NCBI RefSeq assembly: GCF_020733705.1 | Contig: NZ_JAJFZM010000001.1 | Location: 434,001-498,000 of the forward strand | DNA length: 64,000 bases | Direction: 5' to 3' | Origin: Nocardia australiensis | GTDB lineage: Bacteria > Actinomycetota > Actinomycetes > Mycobacteriales > Mycobacteriaceae | Shown: piece after piece, positions 26,538 through 33,799 of the stretch | Layout of the letters: each line of letters starts with the position of its first letter | Numbering within the stretch: the stretch's first letter is position 1 | Position numbers and translations under genes: made by a program | The notes under the pieces: generated by a model | The model's database searches: none | What the model saw: only the letters and a program-made list of their open reading frames with translations | Told to the model about the DNA's origin: nothing

Positions 26538-27680
26538 ATGATCGGTACAGATTCGCCTCTTTTTCGACCATTAGAGATCAGATCACTCCGGGTGTCTAAT
26601 CGAATTGTGATGTCGCCGATGACGCGAGCGCATTCCCCGAATGGAGTCCCCAAAGAAAACGTCGCCGATTATTATCGCCGACGCGCACATGGAGGCACCG
26701 GTCTAATCGTCACCGAGGGCGTAGCGATCGAGCACGAAACCGCTGTGGACAGTCCGTCGGTACCGCGACTTCACGGTTATGACGCCCTCGAGGGGTGGCG
26801 CCGCGTGGTGGACGCGGTGCACGACGCGGGAGGCAGGATCATTCCCCAACTCTGGCATGTCGGGCCATTGTGGGGAGCGATGGGAAAAGTCGACAGAGCG
26901 CTGAAGCCGATGCGGCCGTCAGGAACGTGGGGTGCGGCGGGCTCGACGTCGTATCCGAGGGAGTACGTCAGCCGCGCATTGAAACCCACCGCGCCTATGA
27001 CCGAGGACGATATCGCCGAGGTCATCGCGGCATACGCCGGCGCGGCCGCCAACGCGCGGGCCGTGGGGTTCGATGGTGTGGCCATCCATGGCGGCCACGG
27101 CTACCTCCTCGACTCCTTTCTGTGGAGATCGACCAACACCCGCGACGATGCCTGGGGCGGCGATCTGGAGCGCCGGGTCGCCTTCCCGTGCGCCGTGGTC
27201 GCCGCGATCCGCGCGCAGGTCGGTCCCGACATGCCGATCGTATTTCGTTTCTCACAGCACAAGCAGCAGGACTACAGCGCGCGTATTGCCGACAACCCCG
27301 CCGAGCTCGGCGTGATCCTGCGGGCACTGGTGGACGCCGGTGTCGACGTCCTGGACGCGAGTTCGCGACGGTTCGACCTGCCGGCCTTCCCTGGTGACGA
27401 CTTGTCACTGGCCGGGTGGGCCAAGAAGCTGACCGGTGCCACCACGATGGCGGTGGGAAGTGTCGGTCTCGGAACGTCGCTGCGGACAAGCCGAATCGAT
27501 GGTGTGGCGGCGAGCCGAAACAATATCCCGGAATTGGAGCGACGTATGTCGATCGGCGAATTCGATCTCATCGCTATCGGCCGTCTCCACCTGGCGGACC
27601 CGCAACTGGCAAATACGCTCCAACGCAAATCTGAATTGCCGGACTATAACCGATCAGTCCACGAATCAAAACTTATTTAG
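26538..27680 (+). CDS. NADH:flavin oxidoreductase, old yellow enzyme family
   Basis: A 380-residue FMN TIM-barrel enzyme. Visible features: NRIVMSPMTRAHSPNGVP near 21, QLWHVGPLW near 95, the substrate-binding IHGGHGYLLDSFLW near 180 (the usual HGAHGYL), the TRDDAWGGDLERR loop and the late IAIGRLHLADP flavin-phosphate motif. The family reduces activated C=C bonds or participates in degradation of unsaturated compounds. No operon partner is adjacent, and its upstream region is unusually AT-rich. Confidence 0.87.
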   Translation: MIGTDSPLFRPLEIRSLRVSNRIVMSPMTRAHSPNGVPKENVADYYRRRAHGGTGLIVTEGVAIEHETAVDSPSVPRLHGYDALEGWRRVVDAVHDAGGRIIPQLWHVGPLWGAMGKVDRALKPMRPSGTWGAAGSTSYPREYVSRALKPTAPMTEDDIAEVIAAYAGAAANARAVGFDGVAIHGGHGYLLDSFLWRSTNTRDDAWGGDLERRVAFPCAVVAAIRAQVGPDMPIVFRFSQHKQQDYSARIADNPAELGVILRALVDAGVDVLDASSRRFDLPAFPGDDLSLAGWAKKLTGATTMAVGSVGLGTSLRTSRIDGVAASRNNIPELERRMSIGEFDLIAIGRLHLADPQLANTLQRKSELPDYNRSVHESKLI

Positions 27681-27744
27681 CACATAATTCATGCCCGTTC
27701 AGGGCTGTGATAATTTCAATGTTCCGCGAGCGAGTGAAATCCAT

Positions 27745-27828
27745 ATGACCGTGACCGAGGAAACCGACTCTGCCGAGTCAGCAGGGGCGGTTGACAAACC
27801 GAACGACGCCAGAAAAGGTTGTCGCTGA
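27745..27828 (+). CDS. Short reading frame directly in frame with the following gene
   Basis: ATG at 27745, TGA at 27826-27828, 27 residues beginning MTVTEETDSAESAGAVDKPN. The next frame starts with the very next codon (GTG 27829) in the same phase, so the two may be one gene interrupted by a stop. The acidic, Ser/Thr/Ala-rich start resembles cytoplasmic N-termini of actinobacterial single-pass membrane proteins. No transmembrane segment remains. Confidence 0.4.
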   Translation: MTVTEETDSAESAGAVDKPNDARKGCR

Positions 27829-28311
27829 GTGGAAACAGGACGGAGCGGTGTAGTGAGCGGACAGCCGTCGCAGGCTAATTCACCAACAGTAGCGACAGCG
27901 AGCACAGTAGCGTGCACCAACACAAAATTCACTGACTCGCAAAACTCGGACGAAAAATACTTAACGGCGGAAATTGCGAAAATGCAGTTTCCGGTGGGAA
28001 CCTGCTTGTTCATGGTGAACGCGGGCGATACACCCGACAAACCAGGCAAAACATATGTTACCGTCCATCTCGACGTGGCTGCTTCGACAAGCCCAGACGA
28101 CCTGCGTCCGGTCGCTACTGATATCGCACACCTTCTCAAGAAAACCGAAATAGGGCTGCGGACCTCGGTCGTGGATATCAATAACTGGGGTGCAGCGAAG
28201 CCGAAGTATCAAACGCTTCTAACTGATGAAAATTTCCAAGAACACCCATGGAACGGCGCGTCAACTAAGGCGGCCGAGATGGCGATCTGGAAGATCGTGG
28301 ATCCAGAATGA
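27829..28311 (+). CDS. Hypothetical protein, probably a secreted-domain remnant
   Basis: A 160-residue frame. Residues 1-25 are Ser/Thr/Pro/Gln-rich (a linker such as follows a lipidation or membrane anchor), and the rest is a compact polar domain with two cysteines (TVACTNTKF and VGTCLFMVNAG) that could form a disulfide. No signal peptide is present. The only upstream continuation ends in an in-frame TGA. GC content is lower than in neighbouring genes. Family not recognised. It lies just before an interrupted type VII-like gene. Confidence 0.5.
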   Translation: METGRSGVVSGQPSQANSPTVATASTVACTNTKFTDSQNSDEKYLTAEIAKMQFPVGTCLFMVNAGDTPDKPGKTYVTVHLDVAASTSPDDLRPVATDIAHLLKKTEIGLRTSVVDINNWGAAKPKYQTLLTDENFQEHPWNGASTKAAEMAIWKIVDPE

Positions 28312-28371
28312 CGTGGACGACGATTTGGCTCGTCCGTAAATATCTGTAAGAAACGAATAGCTGCGGAGTGA

Positions 28372-28512
28372 TTGCCTATAGCTAGAGAACTTAAGGTAGA
28401 CGTCGATCTTCTCGAGGACGTTTCCAAGGTTTGACTAACCGAGGTGGCGCCAGAATTGGGGCAGACATCTGCAGATATCGACGAGTTAAAATACACGGGC
28501 GTGCAGTTCGGG
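28372..28512 (+). pseudogene. 5' part of an IS-interrupted, type VII-secretion-like small protein gene
   Basis: From a TTG at 28372 the frame reads ARELKVDVDLLEDVSKV, then an in-frame TGA at 28432-28434, then LTEVAPELGQTSADIDELKY and TGVQFG up to the IS target duplication. The layout (ELxVD...L..VS...V...L....ADID.L.YTG.QFG) resembles EspC/WXG100-type helical hairpin proteins of Nocardia and mycobacteria. Removing the IS and one CGGG copy restores the frame into the 3' part at 29799. The gene is dead twice over: stop codon and insertion. Confidence 0.55.
28509..28512. repeat. Target-site duplication CGGG (left)
   Basis: CGGG directly precedes the TG end of the insertion sequence; the identical tetramer follows its CA end at 29795-29798. 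Confidence 0.8.
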
Positions 28513-28571
28513 TGGCAGGTCCCCGAAACCCAGTCCACGTGGTTGTAGAGCCACGTCGTGTTTGATTCGAG

Positions 28572-29411
28572 TCAGTCGATTTCGCAGCCCACCGAGTGGT
28601 GGGCGTGGATACACCGGGCAGCGTACTCGGCCGGGGTCAGGTAATTCAGGCTCGAGTGTCGATGTCGGTGATTGTGGTCGTCCTTGAAGTCGCCGATGAC
28701 CACGCGGGCCTCAAGCAGATTGGTCCAGTGGTTCCGGTTCAGGCACTCCTTGCGTAGCCGGTTGTTGAACGATTCGATATGCCCGTTATTCCACGGCGTG
28801 CCCGGCGGGATATAGCTGATCCCGACCTTGTCGGTACAAAACTGTTGCAGCGCATGGGAAATGAACTCCGGACCGTTGTCCATCCGCGACATCCGCGGCG
28901 GCCCACCCCACATCGCGAACGTCTTATCCAGCTCAGCAACGAGGCGGTCGGCGGTGATCGAGCGTTCCACGATGTTCAGCAGCGAGATCCGGGTGTGCTC
29001 GTCGATCATCGATGCGATCTTCACCGCCTTGCCGTCGACGGTGGAATCGAACTGGAAGTCCAACGCCCACACCACCTTCGGTGCATCAGCATCGACCTGC
29101 GGCACCGAGGACTGTCCCGCGCGTTTACGGGGACTGTGGATCCGCCGCTGCAGCCCCTCCTCTTTCCACAGGCGGTGGACCTTCTTCTTGTTCACCACAC
29201 GATGCTCGTCGTGGCGCAGGGCGGCCCAGGCACGCCGGAACCCGTGCATCGGGTTCTTCGTGCCGTAGGTCCGCAACCAGCCCCGCAACTCGGCGTCCGG
29301 GTCGGCCGGGGTCGCCGCGATCGGGGTCCTACGGTAGGTAGAGCGGTTGAGCCCAACGGCCTTGCATGCCAACCGTTCCGACAGTTTCAAGGATTCCTTG
29401 AGCATGTCCAC
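28572..29411 (-). CDS. IS3-family transposase OrfB (DDE integrase domain)
   Basis: The 279 residues from the first ATG hold the IS3 HTH_21 segment (LACKAVGLNRSTYRR, MHGFRRAWAALR) and an rve-type catalytic core. The DDE residues are visible as WALDFQFD, RMDNGPEF and WNNGHIESFNNRLRKE. In vivo it is normally made as an OrfAB fusion by -1 frameshifting near the end of orfA; the orfB frame is open upstream to the slip site, reading KILSPAAKRRAVDML. Confidence 0.92.
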   Translation of the reverse strand: MDMLKESLKLSERLACKAVGLNRSTYRRTPIAATPADPDAELRGWLRTYGTKNPMHGFRRAWAALRHDEHRVVNKKKVHRLWKEEGLQRRIHSPRKRAGQSSVPQVDADAPKVVWALDFQFDSTVDGKAVKIASMIDEHTRISLLNIVERSITADRLVAELDKTFAMWGGPPRMSRMDNGPEFISHALQQFCTDKVGISYIPPGTPWNNGHIESFNNRLRKECLNRNHWTNLLEARVVIGDFKDDHNHRHRHSSLNYLTPAEYAARCIHAHHSVGCEID

Positions 29412-29434
29412 AGCGCGGCGTTTAGCGGCTGGGC

Positions 29435-29716
29435 TCAGAATTTTCCCTTGGCCACCTCCCGCAGGGCGTCTTTCTCGAGCTCGGCATCGGCAAGCAGCCG
29501 CTTGAGCCGGCTGTTCTGCTCCCGCAGCTCCTTGAGCTCCTTCGCGGCGTCGGTGTCCATCCCGCCGTACTGGTGGCGCCAGTTGTAGAGCGTGGCTGCT
29601 GACACCTCCAGCTCAGCGGCGATCTCCTCACCGATCTTGCCTTGGGCGGCGAGCTCGTCAGCGTGACGCAGCTTACGCACGATCTCCTCGGCGGAATGCT
29701 TCTTCCGTCCTGCCAT
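29435..29716 (-). CDS. IS3-family transposase OrfA (helix-turn-helix and leucine-zipper protein)
   Basis: A 93-residue protein beginning MAGRKKHSAEEIVRKLR, with the HTH GEEIAAELEVSAATLYNWRHQYGG and a leucine-zipper-like coiled coil LKELREQNSRLKRLLADAEL. This is the IS407-group pattern. It binds the terminal repeats and regulates transposition. The stop TGA is at 29437-29435, immediately after the frameshift heptamer. Confidence 0.92.
   Translation of the reverse strand: MAGRKKHSAEEIVRKLRHADELAAQGKIGEEIAAELEVSAATLYNWRHQYGGMDTDAAKELKELREQNSRLKRLLADAELEKDALREVAKGKF
29441..29447 (-). other. Programmed -1 frameshift heptamer G GGA AAA in orfA
   Basis: In the orfA frame the codons are AAG GGA AAA TTC TGA. 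Slipping back one base on G GGA AAA enters the orfB frame as ATT CTG AGC. This is a canonical slippery sequence of IS3 elements. Confidence 0.75.
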
Positions 29717-29794
29717 GTCTTTTATCGTCCTTCCAGCCCACGCGGGGCACAAGGACTCTACAACTAGCCGGACTCACCTACAGGGGACATGCCA

Positions 29795-29798
29795 CGGG
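29795..29798. repeat. Target-site duplication CGGG (right)
   Basis: Identical to the tetramer at 28509-28512; together they fix the insertion-sequence boundaries. Confidence 0.8.
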
Positions 29799-29927
29799 CC
29801 CCTCTCGCCGGGATTAGGGCTCATTGCAGAAGAGGGTGTAGTCGGGGCCTGTCGTTTTCGAGGCCGCCCGCACGGATTTTCACGCTCGGCTGCACTCCTA
29901 TCCGGGCGCGACAAGACGTGTGCCGGG
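29799..29927 (+). pseudogene. 3' part of the IS-interrupted type VII-like gene
   Basis: In phase with the 5' part after excision, it reads FG|PLSPGLGLIAEEGVVGACRF and then FSRSAALLSGRDKTCAG. QFGPLSPGLGLI followed by a helix with FSRSAALLSG fits the second helix of EspC-like proteins. The frame stays open to 29993, but beyond 29928 it overlaps the MarR gene, so the original end is uncertain. Confidence 0.5.
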
Positions 29928-30386
29928 CTATGCACCGTCGTTACCATCGCGCAGGGAATGGATCATGCTCTGCAGGATCCGGAACGCGCCTGACTGCTCG
30001 GTCTCGGTCATGCCAGCCAGCATTCTGACCTCGACGGACCGGACCGCTACGGTCGCCTTCTCCAGGCTCCGTCGGCCGCGTGGCGTGAGCCGCGTGGGAA
30101 GAACCTTCCCGACGGGTGCCTCCGCCGGCCTGGTCACGTACCCGTCTCGTTCCAGGGCCTGGAGCAGCACGTTCATCGACTGCCGTGTCACGAACGCGCC
30201 CCGCGCGAGCTCGGAGTTCGACAAACCCGGTCGTTGAGCCAGCAGCTCGAGGCAGGAGTAGTGCGTCACGCTCATCCCGAGTGGCCGCAGCACCTCCTCC
30301 ATGGCTGTGCGGAGAGCGCTCGACGCCTCTTTCAGTAGATAGCCCAGTGACGTCTCCAGGTCGACACCAAGACCGTCTTGACTCAT
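29928..30386 (-). CDS. MarR-family transcriptional regulator
   Basis: A 152-residue winged-helix repressor: SVTHYSCLELLAQRPGLSNS, ELARGAFVTRQSMNVLLQAL and wing DGYVTRPAEAPVGKVLPTRLTPRG (residues about 40-110). It is divergent from a VOC-family gene, with two perfect inverted repeats between them; the first overlaps its own start codon. This is a classic autoregulated MarR/detoxification pair. The inducer is unknown. Confidence 0.9.
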   Translation of the reverse strand: MSQDGLGVDLETSLGYLLKEASSALRTAMEEVLRPLGMSVTHYSCLELLAQRPGLSNSELARGAFVTRQSMNVLLQALERDGYVTRPAEAPVGKVLPTRLTPRGRRSLEKATVAVRSVEVRMLAGMTETEQSGAFRILQSMIHSLRDGNDGA

Positions 30387-30401
30387 GTCAGTATTCTGAC
30401 A
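30386..30401. promoter_or_regulatory. MarR operator 1
   Basis: TGTCAGTATTCTGACA, a perfect TGTCAG-N4-CTGACA inverted repeat overlapping the MarR start codon (30384-30386). Confidence 0.85.
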
Positions 30402-30413
30402 TAGATTGATCTG

Positions 30414-30429
30414 TGTCAGAAAGCTGACA
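30414..30429. promoter_or_regulatory. MarR operator 2
   Basis: TGTCAGAAAGCTGACA, a second perfect copy 28 bp from the first, centre to centre, and 20 bases before the VOC gene start. Confidence 0.85.
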
Positions 30430-30448
30430 CGAAAAGAGGAGCATCATC

Positions 30449-30817
30449 GTGCCCGCCACCGGCCCCGACTTCATCTCCCTCCAAGCGCGCGACCTCGACG
30501 CTTCGCAGGCGTTCTACGAGCAGTACCTCGGCCTCGTCCGCTCGCAGGCCGGACCTCCGCACGCCGTCGTCTTCGAGACGAAGCCGATCGCGTTCGCACT
30601 CCGCGACATCGTTCCCGGCACCGATCTCGCATCCGTTGCTCAGCCCGGCATCGGTGCCGCGATCTGGCTCCACGCCACAGACGTCCAGGCCATTCACGAT
30701 GCTCTCGTCGCCGACGGTCACACCATCGTTTCCGCACCGATCGACGGCCCCTTCGGTCGGACATTCACCTTCGCCGACCCCGACGGCTACCAGGTCACTC
30801 TCCACGACCGCGCCTGA
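30449..30817 (+). CDS. VOC-family (glyoxalase/bleomycin-resistance fold) protein
   Basis: A 122-residue single VOC module: FISLQARDLDASQAFYEQYLG at the N-terminus and GPFGRTFTFADPDGYQVTLHD at the C-terminus give the paired beta-alpha-beta-beta-beta repeats. The start is GTG with GAGGAG upstream. Candidate metal ligands include the late histidine (LHD). Divergent from MarR and probably induced by its ligand; binding or detoxification of a small electrophile or drug is the usual family role, but the substrate is unknown. Confidence 0.88.
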   Translation: MPATGPDFISLQARDLDASQAFYEQYLGLVRSQAGPPHAVVFETKPIAFALRDIVPGTDLASVAQPGIGAAIWLHATDVQAIHDALVADGHTIVSAPIDGPFGRTFTFADPDGYQVTLHDRA

Positions 30818-31118
30818 TCGGCCGAATGCCACCGGACGATCACCGATCCCCGAAGGCCGCGGTTGCGCCCTAGGCTCGTGCGTGACGCTACCTTCTGCCC
30901 TGCTGACCTGACGACGTTCTGCCGGCTAGATGACCTATGCTCACCTGCTGCCGAGCGGCCACGGCAATCCTCCTCTGCACGAGCGAATGTCGCGCACCGT
31001 AGTAGCGTCAGAAACCTACCCATACCGCCCGGTTTCATGTCGATAAAGACTGGTGGCTACCGTGACGCTACTGCTCGCAGCCTCGGTGATGGCGACCTTC
31101 GCGGCGATTCCCACGAGT
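30818..31118. other. Intergenic region, nothing recognised
   Basis: About 300 bases between the VOC gene and the convergent membrane-protein gene. No gene-like frame, repeat or clear hairpin is seen. Confidence 0.5.
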
Positions 31119-31973
31119 TCAGGCTCGGTGGTTGCGACGTCCCTGAATCCACTGAGCGACCGCAGCCATAGTCGACGCCATCGAAATCGCGCAGGCAAGC
31201 ACCACGTACGACGTCAGACTCGCAGTTGCCCAGGAAACCTGGCGGAATCCGGGCGCCGGATAGGTGCTGTGTCCCTTGGCCCAGCGCAGCAACAACCCGA
31301 TCTGCGTACCCGGATCTCGAGCCGACCCGAACGAAACCGCCCGCGTCAGATCATCTCCCTTGCTATCGAGGTAGACGGCAGTGGCGATGGTGAGAACCGC
31401 GACAAAGAACGTAGCGACGGTCGCAACATGCGTGAGAACCTCCGTGCGGGTCACCCAATTGACCACCAGACTGCATACCGCAACGAAGATCGCGACGCTC
31501 GTAAGAATCCCCCACACCCCACTCGCACTCGAGGTAGGCGGGGGTGTTTGCGCCCAGAGATCGACATAGAAGGTCGTCACGTGGAGCCGGCCGAAGGCAT
31601 TCGCATAAATCGAACCGTCGGTACCGGCCGTGCCCGTAGCCAGCCACGGCTGAAACAGCAACACGAAGGTGAGGATGCATCCGACCGCTGCGCACAGGTA
31701 ACCCCAGTTCCCGCGGAACACGGCCCGCACCCGCTGTCCACCGGACAGCACCTGGGTCCGCACGTCGATCCACCGACGTCGGCCTACCCCATCGCCCGAA
31801 TCGACCTGCTCGAGTAGAGCCGCTCTGTTCTGCCATGGAGTGGGTTGCACAACGTCCAAGCCTAAGTGCGCGGTCGTATCGAACCCGTAAAGGCGAAAGG
31901 CCTTGCGCGCCAAAGGATCGTCAAAATTGCGGCGCTCGCGCAGACTTCCCACGCAAGGGATAGCCGATGGCAT
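31119..31973 (-). CDS. Conserved-type four-helix membrane protein, unknown function
   Basis: About 284 residues from the ATG at 31973; the upstream extension is low-complexity and doubtful. Four hydrophobic segments are visible: WGYLCAAVGCILTFVLLF, GVWGILTSVAIFVAVCSLVV, VATVATFFVAVLTIATAVYL and SLTSYVVLACAISMASTMAA. A soluble loop after TM1 carries FGRLHVTTFYVDLWAQTPPP. The N-terminal 85 residues are polar. No enzymatic motif is present. Actinobacteria have many such proteins of unknown role. Its start is uncertain. Confidence 0.6.
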   Translation of the reverse strand: MPSAIPCVGSLRERRNFDDPLARKAFRLYGFDTTAHLGLDVVQPTPWQNRAALLEQVDSGDGVGRRRWIDVRTQVLSGGQRVRAVFRGNWGYLCAAVGCILTFVLLFQPWLATGTAGTDGSIYANAFGRLHVTTFYVDLWAQTPPPTSSASGVWGILTSVAIFVAVCSLVVNWVTRTEVLTHVATVATFFVAVLTIATAVYLDSKGDDLTRAVSFGSARDPGTQIGLLLRWAKGHSTYPAPGFRQVSWATASLTSYVVLACAISMASTMAAVAQWIQGRRNHRA

Positions 31974-32104
31974 GTCCCCCTGGGACCGCAATTGATGACA
32001 TTGATGTGCACAGTGTCGGTGTCGTCGGTCGCGACGACCTCTGCACACGCACCTGACATTGGTTACGAAGAGCTCCAGGTACGGCCCAGTGTGCGTTTAG
32101 TAGG

Positions 32105-32178
32105 TGCCCCCAGTCGGATTCGAACCGACACTTGATGGATTTTAAGTCCACTGCCTCTGCCAGTTGGGCTATAGGGGC
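32105..32178 (-). tRNA. tRNA with anticodon UAA (tRNA-Leu by anticodon), class I fold
   Basis: On the minus strand a full cloverleaf folds: acceptor GCCCCTA/TGGGGGC with one G-U pair, anticodon stem GTGGA/TCCAT, loop CTTAAAA (anticodon TAA), five-base variable loop CAAGT, T arm GTCGG-TTCGAAT-CCGAC, discriminator A. CCA is not encoded. The UAA anticodon decodes UUA (leucine). Bacterial tRNA-Leu normally has a long variable arm, so the short one is unusual. Confidence 0.9.
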
Positions 32179-32257
32179 GCCCGGTCAGCGTACCGACTCG
32201 TACTGCCGTACCGGAATTCATTCCAGAGGATAATGCAAGTTTGCTGGTGGGGGGGAC

Positions 32258-33748
32258 TCAATCGGGTGAATCGGCGGGCGTGGTGGTGCGCAGGACGGAG
32301 TGGCGGCGGCCGTAGGCGAAGTAGACGAGCAGGCCGAGGACCATCCAGACGATAAAGCGCAGCCAGGTTTCGACGGAGAGGTTGAGCATCAGCCACAGGC
32401 AGGCGAGCACGGCGAGGATGGGTATGAGGGGAACGAATGGGACGCGGAAGCCGCGTGGGAGGTCGGGGCGGGTTTTGCGGAGGATGATGACACCGATGGA
32501 GACCAGCACGAAGGCGAAGAGGGTGCCGATATTGACCATCTCTTCGAGGGTGCCGAATTCGATGAACCCGGCCAGGACCGAGCAGACGACGCCGACGAAA
32601 ACCGTCAGGCGGACGGGGGTACCTCGGCTTCCGGTGTGCGCCATGCGGCGCGGCAGCAGGCCGTCACGCGACATCGCGAACAGGACACGGGTCTGACCGA
32701 GGAACAGCACCATGACGACGGTGGTCAGGCCGGCGAGAGCGCCGATGGAGATGATGTTCTTCACCCAGGTGTCGCCGTGAATCGCGAATGCCGTTGCGAG
32801 CGTGGCATCTTTACCGGCGAGTTCGGTGTAGGGCACCATCCCGGTGAGGACGATCGAGACCGCGACGTAGAGCACGGTGACAATCAACAAGGAGCCGATG
32901 ATGCCGCGCGGCAGCGCCTTCTGCGGGTTTTTCGTCTCCTCCGCGGTGGTGGCGACCACGTCGAATCCGATGAACGCGAAGAACACCAGACTGGCAGCGG
33001 CAAGCAGGCCGTACCAGCCGAAATTGCTTTGGCCCGCTCCGGTGAAGAACGAGAACAACGACTGGTGCAGCCCCGCCCCCTCCGCTCCGGGTTGAGACGG
33101 CGGAATGTAGGGCGAAAGGTTCGAGGAGTCGAAGTAGGTCAGGCCGACGACGAGCACCAGCGCGATCACCGCCAATTTGATGGCGACCGCGATCGCCGAC
33201 ACGCGTGAGGACACCTTGGTTCCCACGGCGAGCAGCACCGCGAGTACCGCGATGAGTGACACCGCGCCCCAATCGAAGTCAACAGAGCCGATATGCATGA
33301 TCGGTGACCGGGACCCCATCACCTCACCCAGATACTGCGACCAGCCCTTGGCCACCACCGACACCGCGAGCGCGAATTCCAGGGTGAGGTCCCAGCCGAT
33401 AATCCAGGCGACGAGTTCACCGAAGGTGGCGTAGGAGAAGGTGTACGCACTGCCCGCGACCGGCACCGTCGAGGCGAACTCGGCATAGCAGAACGCGGTC
33501 AGACCGCAGGCGATCGCGGCGAAGACGAAGGCCAGCGAAACCGACGGTCCGGCAACGTTTCCGGCGGTGCGCGCGGTCAGCGTGAAGATGCCCGCACCGA
33601 CGACAACGGCAACACCGAAAACCGTGAGATCCCACGCGGTCAGTTCTTTGCGTAGTTTCGAGTCCGGTTCGTCGGTGTCACGGATCGACTGTTCCACCGA
33701 TTTGGTGCGGAACAACGCGTTTCGGCGGTCTGGCCGCGAAATCGCCAT
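32258..33748 (-). CDS. APC-superfamily amino acid permease
   Basis: A 496-residue, 12-helix amino acid transporter: ELTAWDLTVFGVAVVVGAGIFTL at TM1, GPSVSLAFVFAAIACGLTAFCYAE at TM2-3, and FFAFIGFDVVATTAEETKNPQKALPRGI, the signature of cationic amino acid transporter/YfnA-type permeases. The ATG at 33748 has GGGAG upstream. It ends with a short basic tail. Probably takes up amino acids by proton symport; substrate not determinable. Followed in the same direction by nothing before the tRNA. Confidence 0.9.
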   Translation of the reverse strand: MAISRPDRRNALFRTKSVEQSIRDTDEPDSKLRKELTAWDLTVFGVAVVVGAGIFTLTARTAGNVAGPSVSLAFVFAAIACGLTAFCYAEFASTVPVAGSAYTFSYATFGELVAWIIGWDLTLEFALAVSVVAKGWSQYLGEVMGSRSPIMHIGSVDFDWGAVSLIAVLAVLLAVGTKVSSRVSAIAVAIKLAVIALVLVVGLTYFDSSNLSPYIPPSQPGAEGAGLHQSLFSFFTGAGQSNFGWYGLLAAASLVFFAFIGFDVVATTAEETKNPQKALPRGIIGSLLIVTVLYVAVSIVLTGMVPYTELAGKDATLATAFAIHGDTWVKNIISIGALAGLTTVVMVLFLGQTRVLFAMSRDGLLPRRMAHTGSRGTPVRLTVFVGVVCSVLAGFIEFGTLEEMVNIGTLFAFVLVSIGVIILRKTRPDLPRGFRVPFVPLIPILAVLACLWLMLNLSVETWLRFIVWMVLGLLVYFAYGRRHSVLRTTTPADSPD

Positions 33749-33799
33749 CCTGGTCTCCCTTTTCGTACCTATCAACGACATACCGGCATTCGACGGATA

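Larger units (their letters stand above)
28513..29794 (-). mobile_element. Complete IS3-family (IS407-group type) insertion sequence, 1282 bp
   Basis: The element begins 5'-TGGCAGGTCCCC and its other end, read inward, is TGGCATGTCCCC. The inverted repeats continue imperfectly with AGTCC and TTGTAGAG blocks (left TTGTAGAG at 28543-28550; right complement at 29756-29763). It is bounded by TG...CA and a 4-bp CGGG duplication, as expected for the IS407 group. It carries two overlapping genes, orfA and orfB, on the minus strand with a G GGA AAA slippery heptamer. Both ORFs are intact, so the element may be active. Confidence 0.9.

Noticed and set aside
27826..27828. Selenocysteine TGA joining two reading frames
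   Set aside because: No SECIS-like hairpin follows, no selenoprotein motif surrounds it and no sel genes are in the window. A nonsense mutation or separate ORF is simpler.
32105..32178. Ochre-suppressor tRNA
   Set aside because: The anticodon is UAA, which pairs with UUA. A UAA stop suppressor would need anticodon UUA.
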